A DNA stretch of 64,000 nt from NCBI RefSeq assembly GCF_004923315.1, contig NZ_CP039650.1:2443501-2507500 (forward strand), given 5' to 3'. The stretch is from Azospirillum sp. TSA2s (GTDB lineage: Bacteria; Pseudomonadota; Alphaproteobacteria; Azospirillales; Azospirillaceae). Below the pieces are notes generated by a model. That model was not told where the DNA came from. It did no database searches and was given only the letters and a program-made list of their open reading frames with translations. This document shows positions 55,896 through 64,000 of this stretch, one piece after another; the first letter of the stretch is position 1, and the number at the start of each line of letters is the position of its first letter. A program made the position numbers and the translations under genes.

Positions 55896-56263
55896 TGAAG
55901 ACCGCTTCCATCAGCCGCCGCCGTTTCAACCGGCTCGCCCTGTCCGCGCTGGCCGCCGGACTGCTGGTGTCCGCCATGCCGCAGCTGGCCTTGGCGCAGG
56001 ATGCGCTGGCCGCCGCAAAGGCTGCCGGCCAGTTGGGCGAGCGTCCCGACGGTATGGTCGGCGTCGTCCCCGGCGCGCCGGCCTCGGCCCAGGCGCTGGC
56101 GCAGCAGGTGAACGCCCAGCGTCTCGCCCGCTATCAGGAGATCGCCAAGGGCAACGGCACGGCGCTGGACAAGGTCCAGGCGGTGGCCGGCCAGCAGTTG
56201 ATCGAGCGTACCCCGGCCGGCCAGTTCGTGATGACCGCCGCGGGCCAGTGGCAGCGCAAGTGA
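55895..56263 (+). CDS. ydbL: YdbL family (DUF1318) periplasmic protein
   Basis: 122 residues. A signal peptide, with basic start MKTASISRRRFNRLAL and cleavage near residue 35 (MPQLALAQ), is followed by DUF1318: DALAAAKAAGQLGERPDGMV, INAQR-like VNAQRLARYQEIAKGNGTAL and VAGQQLIERTPAGQFV. YdbL controls YnbE assembly in E. coli. ATG 55895 shares one base with the ynbE stop (TGATG) and has AAGGGGAAG upstream; GTG 55892 is possible. Its own stop overlaps the next gene's GTG start. Confidence 0.93.
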   Translation: MKTASISRRRFNRLALSALAAGLLVSAMPQLALAQDALAAAKAAGQLGERPDGMVGVVPGAPASAQALAQQVNAQRLARYQEIAKGNGTALDKVQAVAGQQLIERTPAGQFVMTAAGQWQRK

Positions 56264-58302
56264 CCTCCTCCGTATCCGTGTCCGGCCAGCGCGCCGTCGC
56301 CGATCTGCGCCGCCGTCTGGCCGCCAAGCCGGGCGACGGCGCGCTGCTGTCGGCCCTGTTCTCGGCCCTCGACACGCTGGGTCAGGCCGGCACGCCGGAT
56401 GAGGCGGTCGCCCGCTCCAACCTCGGCGAGGCGTTGCGGCGCCAGGGCCGCCTTGCGGAAGCGGAATTGCATCACCGCAAGGCGCTGGCTTGGCTGCCCG
56501 ATTTTGGCGGTAACCATTATAATTGGGGCGTGACCATGCAGGCGCTCGGCCGTCCGGTGGAGGCGTCAGCGGCTTATGGCGAGGCCGCCCGGCTGATGCC
56601 ACAATTCGCCCCCGCCCACTGCAACCAGGGCGTCCTGCTGCGCGAGCTTGGCCGGCTGGACGAGGCCGAACCTGCCTTGCACCGGGCGCTTGCGCTCGAC
56701 CCCACCCTGGTGCCGGCCCGGCTGGCCCTGGCCGCCCTCCACCGCGATCGCGGTGACCTGGACAGCGCCGTTGCCGGCTTTCGTGCCTGCCTGACCCTGC
56801 GGCCCGATCTGGCGGAGGGACAGGCGAACCTCGCCCTGACGCTGAAGGAACGCGGGCAGCGCGGCGGCCCGGCGGAAGACGGCGCGGCGAGCATCGTCGG
56901 CTTCGAACGCGCGATGCGCATTGGCCTGCCCGACGCCGGCGGGGTGTTGGCCCAACTGGTGCAACAGTGCCGCCACCTTTGCCGCTGGGACGGGCTGACC
57001 GCTCTGTCGGGCAGGCTGGTCGAGTTGGTGCGGGAGGGGCGGACGCAACAGGCCCATCCCTGGATCTTTCTCGGCGAAGGGGCGGGACCGGCACTGGAGC
57101 GCGCCTGCGCCGAACGCTATGCCGCCTGGAAGACGCGCGGCATCCGGCCCGCATTTCCGACCCGCAGCATCCGCGGATCGAAGCTGCGCATCGGCTATCT
57201 CTCCGCCGACTTCCACGAACATGCGACCGCGGTTCTGATCGCCGAACTGATCGAATGGCACGACCGCGACCGCTTCGAGATCGTCGGCTGCTCCTATGGT
57301 CCCGACGACGACGGTCCGTTGCGCCGCCGGCTGGTCGCCGGGTTCGACCGCTTCATCGACCTGTCCGCCCTTACCGACGAGCAGGCGGCCGGCCTGATCC
57401 ACGAGGCCGGCATCGATATCCTGGTCGACCTCAAGGGCCACACCCAGAACGCCCGCCCCGGCATTGCCGCCCACCGGCCGGCACCGCTGCAGGCGCAGTG
57501 GCTGGGCTATCCGGGCACGCTGGGCAGCCCGGCCATCGACTATGTCATCGCTGATCCAATCGTGGTCCCGGTCGATCACCAGCGCTTCTACAGCGAGCGA
57601 ATCGTCCATCTGCCCGACAGCTACCAGCCGAACGACCGCAAGCGCGCCATCGGCCCGGTGCCGGCTCGCTCCGACTGCGGGCTTCCTGACGACGGCGTGG
57701 TCTTCTGCGTCTTCAACGCCTCCTACAAGATCGGCTCCGAGCTGTTCGGCCGCTGGTGCCGGATACTGCAGCGCGTTCCGGGATCGGTGCTGTGGCTGCT
57801 GGAAGGACCGGCGGAGGTCGCGGTCAACTTGCGGCGCGCGGCAACGGACCGGGGAGTGGCGCCGGAGCGGCTGGTCTTCGCCCCGCGCCTGCCGGGTCCC
57901 GCACATCTGGCGCGCCACCGGCTGGCCGACCTGTTCCTCGATTCGAGCCCGGTCGGCGCCCACACCACGGCGAGCGACGCTTTGTGGGCCGGCCTGCCGG
58001 TGCTGACGGTCCTTGGTCGCTCCTTCGCCGGGCGGGTGGCCGCCAGCCTGCTGCACGCGGTCGGACTGCCGGAACTGGCGGTGTCGGACTGGGACGCGTA
58101 TGAGGCGACGGCGCGGCGTCTGGCCGGGCAGCCCGCCGAACTGGCGGCATTGAAGCTGCGGCTGGAGCAGGCGCGGGCGACCGCCCCGCTGTTCGACACC
58201 GGCCGCCTCACCCGGTCGATCGAAGCGGCCTATGCCACGATGTGGGACATCCACGCGGCAGGCGAGCCGCCGCGCGGGTTCGCCGTTACGCCTCAGGGAT
58301 AG
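56260..58302 (+). CDS. TPR protein with SPINDLY/O-GlcNAc-transferase-type domain (GT41)
   Basis: 680 residues. Residues about 10-200 are TPR repeats (ARSNLGEALRRQGRLAEAEL, FAPAHCNQGVLLRELGRLDE). Residues about 290-660 are a GT41 glycosyltransferase-like domain: KLRIGYLSADFHEHATAVLI, DILVDLKGHTQNARPGIAAH, PLQAQWLGYPGTLGSPAIDY, VFNASYKIGSELFGRWCRIL and SSPVGAHTTASDALWAGLPV. Such enzymes transfer GlcNAc, fucose or other sugars to proteins. The GTG at 56260 overlaps the ydbL stop, so it belongs to the ydbH operon. The acceptor is unknown; a link to envelope proteins is inferred from context. It overlaps the next, convergent gene by 10 bases. Confidence 0.9.
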   Translation: MTSSVSVSGQRAVADLRRRLAAKPGDGALLSALFSALDTLGQAGTPDEAVARSNLGEALRRQGRLAEAELHHRKALAWLPDFGGNHYNWGVTMQALGRPVEASAAYGEAARLMPQFAPAHCNQGVLLRELGRLDEAEPALHRALALDPTLVPARLALAALHRDRGDLDSAVAGFRACLTLRPDLAEGQANLALTLKERGQRGGPAEDGAASIVGFERAMRIGLPDAGGVLAQLVQQCRHLCRWDGLTALSGRLVELVREGRTQQAHPWIFLGEGAGPALERACAERYAAWKTRGIRPAFPTRSIRGSKLRIGYLSADFHEHATAVLIAELIEWHDRDRFEIVGCSYGPDDDGPLRRRLVAGFDRFIDLSALTDEQAAGLIHEAGIDILVDLKGHTQNARPGIAAHRPAPLQAQWLGYPGTLGSPAIDYVIADPIVVPVDHQRFYSERIVHLPDSYQPNDRKRAIGPVPARSDCGLPDDGVVFCVFNASYKIGSELFGRWCRILQRVPGSVLWLLEGPAEVAVNLRRAATDRGVAPERLVFAPRLPGPAHLARHRLADLFLDSSPVGAHTTASDALWAGLPVLTVLGRSFAGRVAASLLHAVGLPELAVSDWDAYEATARRLAGQPAELAALKLRLEQARATAPLFDTGRLTRSIEAAYATMWDIHAAGEPPRGFAVTPQG

Positions 58303-59018
58303 GCGCAACGGTCGGCGGTGACCTCGACGAAGGAGCGCTGGGCAGCGGCGATGGTGAAGCGGTATTCGCTGTTGTCTACCACCAGCGACTGGTGCAGCGG
58401 CAGGACGCCGCTGACAGTGGTGCCCTTGCCGCCCATGCCGGTGATGCGAATCGTCACCGGCTGGCCCGGATCGAACCAGCTTTCGGCGTTGCCCTGAGGA
58501 TTGTGGGCCGACTGCCCCTCGCCGGTGACCGTGACGGTGCCATTGCCGAAAGTGACGCCGCGAGCGCCGCCCTTCAGCAGCGGCGTGCTGAGCGTGAAGC
58601 GCTTGGTGTCGGTCGGCTGGCAATTGCGCGGAATCTGCGCCTGCGAAATGACGAAGGCGAGGCGGTTGGCGTCCAGCCCACCCTTCAGCCGCTCCGCAAC
58701 CAGTTGGGTTAGCTTGGCGAGGTCGCCGGTCGGCACTTCGCGCTGCAGGCGGCCCTCCAGCTCGCCCACCCGCGCCTCCGCGGTGCGGGCGGCGTGCTGC
58801 ATCTGGCTGGCCAGCAGTTCCAGCTCGGCCTTCTGGCGCGACAGGGTGGCGATCTCCTCCCGCAGGGTGACGTCGCGGCCTTTCAGCTGCTCGATCCCCA
58901 TCTGGTAGGAAAACAACCCGACACCGAGCACCAGTGCCGCCAGCAGCGCGAACTTGATCACGCCGGCCCGCATGCGTTTGCGGTAGCGTCTTTCGTAGTC
59001 GTAACGTCCCAGGGTCAT
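58293..59018 (-). CDS. Hypothetical membrane-anchored coiled-coil protein
   Basis: 241 residues. A basic N-terminus (YDYERRYRKRMRAG) precedes one membrane helix at about 20-40 (KFALLAALVLGVGLFSYQMG). A coiled coil covers about 45-95 (LREEIATLSRQKAELELLAS). The C-terminal part is beta-rich and probably periplasmic, with two cysteines (RNCQPTD and DRCAYP). This architecture recalls divisome- or envelope-assembly proteins, but I recognise no family. It lies between the ydbH operon and lptD, 111 bases beyond lptD's stop on the same strand, with a hairpin between. Codon use matches the neighbours. Confidence 0.8.
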   Translation of the reverse strand: MTLGRYDYERRYRKRMRAGVIKFALLAALVLGVGLFSYQMGIEQLKGRDVTLREEIATLSRQKAELELLASQMQHAARTAEARVGELEGRLQREVPTGDLAKLTQLVAERLKGGLDANRLAFVISQAQIPRNCQPTDTKRFTLSTPLLKGGARGVTFGNGTVTVTGEGQSAHNPQGNAESWFDPGQPVTIRITGMGGKGTTVSGVLPLHQSLVVDNSEYRFTIAAAQRSFVEVTADRCAYP

Positions 59019-59067
59019 GATTCCGGTCGCGGCGGGCTGTCTCGTCGGGCGTTAATGGCTAACGGCA

Positions 59068-59096
59068 ACGGCCAAGGGATGCAACCCCCTGGCCGT
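59068..59096 (-). terminator. Weak hairpin upstream of the coiled-coil gene, after lptD
   Basis: ACGGCC at 59068-59073 pairs with GGCCGT at 59091-59096, extended by GGG with CCC after one mismatch. On the minus strand it follows lptD by 33 bases, but only a short T-poor sequence comes after it, so read-through into the coiled-coil gene is possible. Confidence 0.5.
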
Positions 59097-59129
59097 CGGT
59101 GACCGCCGCCTTTTCCCACCGATCCGCGC

Positions 59130-61496
59130 TTACTGGTTGGCCGAACCGCCGCCCAGGAAGCTGGCGTTGATGCCGGGGCTCTTGAACTCGCCGACATTCT
59201 TGAAGACCAGACGGAAGAAGATGGTGTTGCCATCCTTCTCGCCGGTCGTGCTGACGGTGTAATCGCGGCGCGCGATGGTCTGGAAGACCAGGCATTCGTC
59301 GGAATAGGACAGCACGGCAAGGCTGGAGCGCGGACCCGGCTGCGGCTCCATCGCCTGGGTGTGGCTGACGCCCAGGCTCCAGTAATCGGTGAACTGCGAC
59401 GACACCCCGAAGCTTGCCTGCTCCACCCGGTTGCGGGTGACCGCGTTGCGCGCGGTCGTCTGGTCGACATAGGTGTAGGAGGTCGACAGGCGCAGCAGCG
59501 GCACGCCGGCCGTCGCGTTCAGCGAGTGGCGGCGCGGACGGAAGGTCTCGTGGTCGATGCGGAAGCCGTAATTGACGTCCAGCCAGTCGGCCGGCTGCAG
59601 GTCCAGGCGGCCGACATAGTCGGACACCCGCTCTTCCAGGCCGGAATCGCCGGTGAAGCCGACATTGCTGTCGGTCAGGCGGATGCTCTGGCCCAGGAAC
59701 AGGCTGGCCGACCCCTGGCTATTGCCGTAGATCGCCGTGCGCAGGCCGTAGGTGAAGCGCATGCCGTCGTCCAGCCGGTCGATGCCGGTGAAGCGGTTGG
59801 GCTGCAGCAGGTTCACGTCGTCGAACTCGACGTCCAGGCTGTCTTCGTTCGGGAAGACGCGGCCGTTCGGCAGCTTCGGCGCGAAGGTCAGCTGGCCGAT
59901 CGGCTCCACCAGTTGGGACGAGCTTTCGCCGTAGCGGACGAACGGATAGCGGACGGTGGCCTGCCCCTGCGGGAAGAAGCGGAAGCGGCTGATGTTGTCG
60001 TTCCCGCGGGTGGTGGGGTCGGCCGTGTTGAACTGCTGCGCGGTATAGCCGGCGACCAGCACGCTGCCCGACAGGGTGGTGACGAAGCCGGCGTTGGAGA
60101 CGATGTTGCGCTCCCACCCCGGCTGCGCCATGAAGCGCTGAGTGTCCGGGCCGGCATTCTTGAAGCGGGACACCGCCAGCAGGCTGGTATCGAACGACCA
60201 CCGGCCGCCGAGCAGGCTGCCCGGCTCGCCCAGCGCGTTGTACTGCGCATAGGGCAGGGCGACCGGCTCGGGAACGGTGTTCCCGTACCGCATGTCCTGG
60301 AAGCTGTAGCCGGTGATCGCCGCATAGTTCCGCCCGCGGAAGCCCTCCACGTAGGCCTTGCTGGTCAGGTAATCTTCGCGGAAATCGTAATAGCGGCGCA
60401 GGAAGGTCGGGTCGCTGGCCCGCTTCACATCAAAGCCCGCGCGCCAGGTCTCGTCGATGTCGAACAGGCCGCGCGCCGCGACATAGCCGCGGGTGCGCGT
60501 TTCCTTCGGCACGATGGTGGTGTTGGCCACGTCGCCGCGGGTGATCGCGCCTTCCAGTTCCAGCCGCCCGCTCTCGAACCGCTTGCGGTACTGGCCGCCG
60601 AGCAGCGGCCCCTGCTGCGAATAGTAATGCAGGTCGAAGGTGGCGTCCTGGTCCGGCGCGATGTCCCAGTAGTAATGGGTCTTGAGGATCGCGCCGAGAT
60701 TGGAGTTGTTGCCGAAGGACGGCGTCAGGAAGCCGCTCTTGCGGTCCACCGACGGATCGGGATGCGACAGATAGGGCGTGTAGGCGACGGGGATCCCGAA
60801 GATCTCCATCGTGGCGTCCTTGTAGCGGACCTCGTGCTCCTCGTTGTCGTGAACGATGCGCACGGCGCGGATCTGCCACAGCGGCGGACGGGTCGGGTCT
60901 TCCTTGCACAGGTCGCATGGGCTGTAGACGCCGCGGTTGACGCGCGTCAGGCGGCCCTCGCGCCGCTCGCCCTCATTGCCGGCCATGCGGCCGTTGTCTG
61001 TCATCAGGACGCGGATGTTCTCGATGAACACGTCCTTCAGATTGTCGGTCAGTTCGGCATAATCGGCGAAGATGATGTCGCCCGACGGCTCCACCAGCCG
61101 GATCTTGCCAGTGGCGGTGACGACCTTGGTCTTCTGGTTGTAGGTGATCTTGTCGGCGCGGACGCTGCGCTTGCCCTGCGCAAGCTCCACATTGCCGCTG
61201 GCGGTGACGACGCTGTTCACCTCGTCGAAGGTGACCTGATCGGCGGTCAGCAGGACCGGTTCCTGCTTGGACGCGGTGGCGTTTCCCTGGGCGGCGTTTC
61301 CCTGCACGGCCGCGGCATCCGGCTTCGTTCCCGGAGCCTGGGTCGCGGGCGATTGGGCGTTCGCCGGATCCGGAATGGCCAGATCCACGACGGCAATCCC
61401 GCAAGTAACCATGAGCCCGACGATGCCGGAGCGCATGACGAGGGTGGCGGCGGTCGGAGCTTTGGCGCGGGCGCGCCGGGAGACGTGCTTGGGCAT
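59130..61496 (-). CDS. lptD: LPS-assembly outer membrane protein LptD
   Basis: 788 residues, the usual size. After a signal peptide (about 1-45) comes the periplasmic LptA/OstA-like jellyroll (VLLTADQVTFDEVNSVVTAS, SVRADKITYNQKTKVVTATG) and then the large outer-membrane barrel (SGFLTPSFGNNSNLGAILKT, FRFFPQGQATVRYPFVRYGE). It inserts lipopolysaccharide into the outer leaflet. Few cysteines are present (CDLC near 192 and one near the C-terminus), so disulfide wiring can be compared with E. coli. ATG 61496 begins directly before the basic part of the signal. The usual neighbours surA and lptFG are not in the window beside it. Confidence 0.95.
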   Translation of the reverse strand: MPKHVSRRARAKAPTAATLVMRSGIVGLMVTCGIAVVDLAIPDPANAQSPATQAPGTKPDAAAVQGNAAQGNATASKQEPVLLTADQVTFDEVNSVVTASGNVELAQGKRSVRADKITYNQKTKVVTATGKIRLVEPSGDIIFADYAELTDNLKDVFIENIRVLMTDNGRMAGNEGERREGRLTRVNRGVYSPCDLCKEDPTRPPLWQIRAVRIVHDNEEHEVRYKDATMEIFGIPVAYTPYLSHPDPSVDRKSGFLTPSFGNNSNLGAILKTHYYWDIAPDQDATFDLHYYSQQGPLLGGQYRKRFESGRLELEGAITRGDVANTTIVPKETRTRGYVAARGLFDIDETWRAGFDVKRASDPTFLRRYYDFREDYLTSKAYVEGFRGRNYAAITGYSFQDMRYGNTVPEPVALPYAQYNALGEPGSLLGGRWSFDTSLLAVSRFKNAGPDTQRFMAQPGWERNIVSNAGFVTTLSGSVLVAGYTAQQFNTADPTTRGNDNISRFRFFPQGQATVRYPFVRYGESSSQLVEPIGQLTFAPKLPNGRVFPNEDSLDVEFDDVNLLQPNRFTGIDRLDDGMRFTYGLRTAIYGNSQGSASLFLGQSIRLTDSNVGFTGDSGLEERVSDYVGRLDLQPADWLDVNYGFRIDHETFRPRRHSLNATAGVPLLRLSTSYTYVDQTTARNAVTRNRVEQASFGVSSQFTDYWSLGVSHTQAMEPQPGPRSSLAVLSYSDECLVFQTIARRDYTVSTTGEKDGNTIFFRLVFKNVGEFKSPGINASFLGGGSANQ

Positions 61497-61651
61497 GGCT
61501 GAACGATTGGGGGAAGCGAAAGCCCAAGTCAACGGTTTCAGAGCCCTTCGGCGGGCAATGTCACCGTGTCGCCATGCGCCCTGTGGCAGCACTGCCGCAG
61601 CCGACGCGGCCCGATGGGCGGCGACGGCTGCGGTCCTTCATCCGATTTCTC

Positions 61652-63073
61652 TCAAACGACCCGGAAGTTCTTGAACTGCCAAGGGTCATCCTCGTCGATG
61701 TCCTCGGGGAACAGGACATTGCGGTCCTGCAGCGGCGTCCAGTCGCCATAGGCGCCGACCACCTCGCCGAGATAGGGGGTGGCAATGTCCAGCACCCGGC
61801 GGAAGTCCACCTCGTCCGGTTCCACGAGGCCCCGATTCGGGTTCTCCAGCGTCCAGACGATGCCGCCCAGAACGGTGGAAGTCACCTGCATCGAGGTCGC
61901 GTTGTTGTAGGGGGCAAGCGACCGTGCCGTGTCGATTTCGAGCCGCGAGCCGTACCAGTAGGCGCCCTTGGGATGACCCATCAGCAGGACGCCAAGCTCG
62001 TCCATGCCGCCGGAGATCTCGTGCATCATCAGCCGCTGTTCGGCCTGCATGTTGAAGTTCTTGCCGGCCAGTTCATGCAGCGACATCACCGCGTCGTCGC
62101 AGGGGTGATAGGCATAGTGGCAGGTCGGGCGGTAGACGACGGTGTCGCCCTCGCGCACGGTGAAATAGTCGGAGATCGAGATCGACTCGCTGTGGGTGAT
62201 GAGAAAGCCGTGGAACGGCCCCTCCAACGGGGTCCAGGTGCGCACGCGGGTGGCCGCACCCGGCCGCATCAGATAGATGGCGGAGTCGCAGCCGAACTCG
62301 TGCCGGCGGCCGTCGGGCGGCAAGGCCTTCTCATGCGTGCCCCAGCCCAGTTCGGCCGGCTGGCAGCCCTCGCTGACGAAGCCGTCGATCGACCAGGTGT
62401 TGACGAACTCGCCGATCTGCTTGGGCTGGTTCGATACCTGGGTGTCGCGCTCCGCCACATGGATGGTCTTGATCCCCAGCTTCTGCGCCAGCCGTCCCCA
62501 GCCGTCGCGATCGGTGGGGACATCGGTCTCGACCCCGGTGTCGGCGGCGATGTTCAGCAGCGCCTGCTTGACGAAATGCGACACCAGACCCGGATTCGCC
62601 CCATGGGTGATCAACGCGGTCGGGCCGCCTTCGAAACGGCGGCGCAGCGCCAGCGCCGATTCGCGCAGCGCATAGTTGGAGCGGAGCGACGGCGACAGGT
62701 TGGAATCGGTATAGCCGCCGGCCCACGGCTCGGTGCAGGTGTCGGTGTAGAAGGCGCCGACCCGTTGGCAGAATTCGATCAGCGCGATCGACGAGACGTC
62801 GACCGACAGGTTGACCAGGAAATCGCCCTTGTCGATCAGCGGCTTCAGAACCTGGAAGAAATTGTCGTTGTCCAGCGGGTTGTTGTGGAACGCGACGCCG
62901 TAAAGCTCCGCCTCCTCCCGACCGCGCTCCTCGGCGGTGACGATGGTGATTCGGTCGGCCGTAAGTCCGTCGATGTGACGGAGAAGCAGCGGCAAGACAC
63001 CCTGGCCGATCGAACCGAATCCAATGATGACCATACGGCCTGTGAACGTGCAGAGCTTCGTGTCCAGGGCCAT
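61652..63073 (-). CDS. hss: Homospermidine synthase
   Basis: Makes homospermidine from putrescine in an NAD-dependent reaction. 473 residues, normal length. The N-terminal Rossmann loop MVIIGFGSIGQGVLPLLLRH and the blocks DTCTEPWAGGYTD, ALITHGANPGLVSHFVKQAL and SGGMDELGVLLMGHPKGAYW are those of bacterial homospermidine synthases. ATG 63073 is used. The gene lies downstream, on the same strand, of an ornithine-decarboxylase-type gene that would supply putrescine, with 144 bases between. Homospermidine is the typical long polyamine of many alphaproteobacteria. Confidence 0.95.
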   Translation of the reverse strand: MALDTKLCTFTGRMVIIGFGSIGQGVLPLLLRHIDGLTADRITIVTAEERGREEAELYGVAFHNNPLDNDNFFQVLKPLIDKGDFLVNLSVDVSSIALIEFCQRVGAFYTDTCTEPWAGGYTDSNLSPSLRSNYALRESALALRRRFEGGPTALITHGANPGLVSHFVKQALLNIAADTGVETDVPTDRDGWGRLAQKLGIKTIHVAERDTQVSNQPKQIGEFVNTWSIDGFVSEGCQPAELGWGTHEKALPPDGRRHEFGCDSAIYLMRPGAATRVRTWTPLEGPFHGFLITHSESISISDYFTVREGDTVVYRPTCHYAYHPCDDAVMSLHELAGKNFNMQAEQRLMMHEISGGMDELGVLLMGHPKGAYWYGSRLEIDTARSLAPYNNATSMQVTSTVLGGIVWTLENPNRGLVEPDEVDFRRVLDIATPYLGEVVGAYGDWTPLQDRNVLFPEDIDEDDPWQFKNFRVV

Positions 63074-63217
63074 GATTTTTTGTCTCCCCGAGGTAGTTTA
63101 GGCCAACGACATAGCCCGACGCTCCCGCCCACTTCGGAGAAGAGGAATCGGGATGCGCCGGGCCACTGAATGTTACGGAGGTCTTTACGCTTTATCCACG
63201 GAAAACCGGCCTCGATT

Positions 63218-64000
63218 TCAGGCCGCGCAGGAGCGCAGCTCGTAGCCGGGGGTGGCGAGCAGCGGCGCGTCCGAGACTTCGACGACCCGCGCCTGATCGA
63301 AACCGTTGAAGGCGGTGCGCAGGCAGGAGCCGTAGGCGCCGAGCTGCCCCAGCTCGATCCAGTCGCCGGCCTTCACGTCGGCCGGCAGATGGAAGGGGCC
63401 AGCCATCTTGTCGGCGCTGTCGCAGGTCGGGCCGTAGAAGCTGAAGGCTTCGCTCTCGGCGTCGGTCATCGCCTCGAACGGGCGGATCAGCCGTGCCGGG
63501 AAGCGGAAGCCCGGCACGCCGGCATCCGACAGGGCGCCATAGACGCCATCGTTGATGAACAGCTCGCTCCCGCGCCGCTTGACCACCTGCACCACCAGCG
63601 AGACGCCGGGGGCGACCAGCGCGCGGCCGGGCTCGCACCACAGGCGGCAGTGCGCCGGCAGGTCGATGGCGGCGATCCCGCGGGCGATGGCGGCCATGAA
63701 ATCGCCGAGCGGCGGCGGGGTGACGCCCGGATAGGACACCGGGAAGCCGCCGCCGACGTCCAGCACGTCGATGTCGACGCCGCTCTCCGCGATGACGCGG
63801 CCGGCCAGCGCGATGGCGCGCTCGTAGGCCGACGGGTCGAGCATCTGCGAGCCGACATGGAAGGACAGCCCGACCTTCGGCGCGACGGCGCGCGCGGCGC
63901 GCAGCAGGTCCACCGCGTCGGCCGTGGCGGCGCCGAACTTGCCCGACAGGTCGTAGACCGCGTTGCCCTTCGGCAGTGCCAGCCGCACGACGAGGCCGAG
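63218..64000 (-). CDS. Type III PLP decarboxylase (ornithine-decarboxylase-like), 5' end outside window
   Basis: The last 260 residues or so of an alanine-racemase-fold decarboxylase; the start lies beyond 64000. Visible are GLSFHVGSQMLDPSAYERAI, LDVGGGFPVSYPG (PLP phosphate loop), CEPGRALVAP, and FYGPTCDSADKMAGPFHLP with the catalytic Cys from the partner subunit. Ending GQLGAYGSCLRTAFNGF is also typical. It most likely makes putrescine from ornithine, or acts on lysine/ornithine, for the homospermidine synthase that follows. The N-terminal PLP lysine (PxYAVKxN) is not in view, so the activity is inferred. Confidence 0.9.
   Translation of the reverse strand, partial: LGLVVRLALPKGNAVYDLSGKFGAATADAVDLLRAARAVAPKVGLSFHVGSQMLDPSAYERAIALAGRVIAESGVDIDVLDVGGGFPVSYPGVTPPPLGDFMAAIARGIAAIDLPAHCRLWCEPGRALVAPGVSLVVQVVKRRGSELFINDGVYGALSDAGVPGFRFPARLIRPFEAMTDAESEAFSFYGPTCDSADKMAGPFHLPADVKAGDWIELGQLGAYGSCLRTAFNGFDQARVVEVSDAPLLATPGYELRSCAA

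Overview
The window looks like chromosomal DNA of an Azospirillum-like alphaproteobacterium (Rhodospirillales). I infer this from the very high GC content, the order slt-dapA-smpB, homospermidine synthase beside an ornithine-decarboxylase-type enzyme, a phasin, an Asp-type HemB metal site, and a histidine kinase carrying a plant-type ethylene-binding domain. I see no rRNA, tRNA, CRISPR array, IS element or prophage, so this is ordinary core chromosome with some accessory modules.

Layout. 1-0.75 kb: a small entericidin-type lipoprotein, a proline-rich small protein and one REP-like palindrome. 0.8-5.2 kb: soluble lytic transglycosylase divergent from dapA-smpB-rsmC-like. 5.2-8.4 kb: aldo/keto reductase divergent from a TetR regulator with a clear operator between them, then an AraC regulator and a PEBP (YbhB/YbcL) protein. 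8.5-11.5 kb: hemB, then a lipid kinase plus metallophosphoesterase pair. 11.7-15.1 kb: 3-hydroxyisobutyryl-CoA hydrolase, a MarR regulator and a CPA-type antiporter. 15.3-18.6 kb: a branched-chain-amino-acid-type ABC binding protein with LivH and LivM, but no ATPases. 18.7-24.6 kb: phasin, RlmJ, a small SLT-domain protein, a TPR-methyltransferase and a PhoD-like protein whose metal-site motifs are gone. 24.7-26.8 kb: a short anti-sigma-like protein, a stress-type SDR and an ECF sigma factor. 27.2-33.5 kb: GNAT, glycogen phosphorylase, a Thr/Lys/Ile-rich leader peptide, asd and prfC. 33.7-35.7 kb: ethylene-receptor-like histidine kinase and response regulator. 35.7-45.0 kb: the transglutaminase / circularly permuted ATP-grasp / alpha-E / DUF2126 group, split by a RoxA-like diheme cytochrome. 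45.3-50.2 kb: unknown protein, LprI-like protein, an SDR-SnoaL pair divergent from LysR, and an aldose epimerase. 50.5-53.8 kb: a large Ser/Thr kinase and a cyclophilin. 53.9-61.5 kb: envelope genes (YdbH-YnbE-YdbL, a SPINDLY-type glycosyltransferase, an unknown coiled-coil membrane protein, LptD). 61.7-64 kb: homospermidine synthase and a truncated type III decarboxylase.

How parts work together. Five intergenic sites resemble the alphaproteobacterial general-stress (EcfG) promoter, GGAAC-N16 to N18-GTT. They precede entericidin, the lipid kinase operon, phasin, the SDR and the ECF sigma gene, which suggests a local stress regulon. asd, which makes aspartate semialdehyde for Thr, Ile, Met and Lys, is preceded by a 25-codon leader with a run of five Thr codons and two Lys codons, followed by alternative hairpins: a candidate transcription attenuator. 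The ethylene-type kinase matches all six known ETR1 ligand-pocket positions at exact spacing, which fits a plant-associated bacterium. Start codons were chosen by Shine-Dalgarno spacing and family length. Family assignments come from recognition of sequence motifs, not from a database search.
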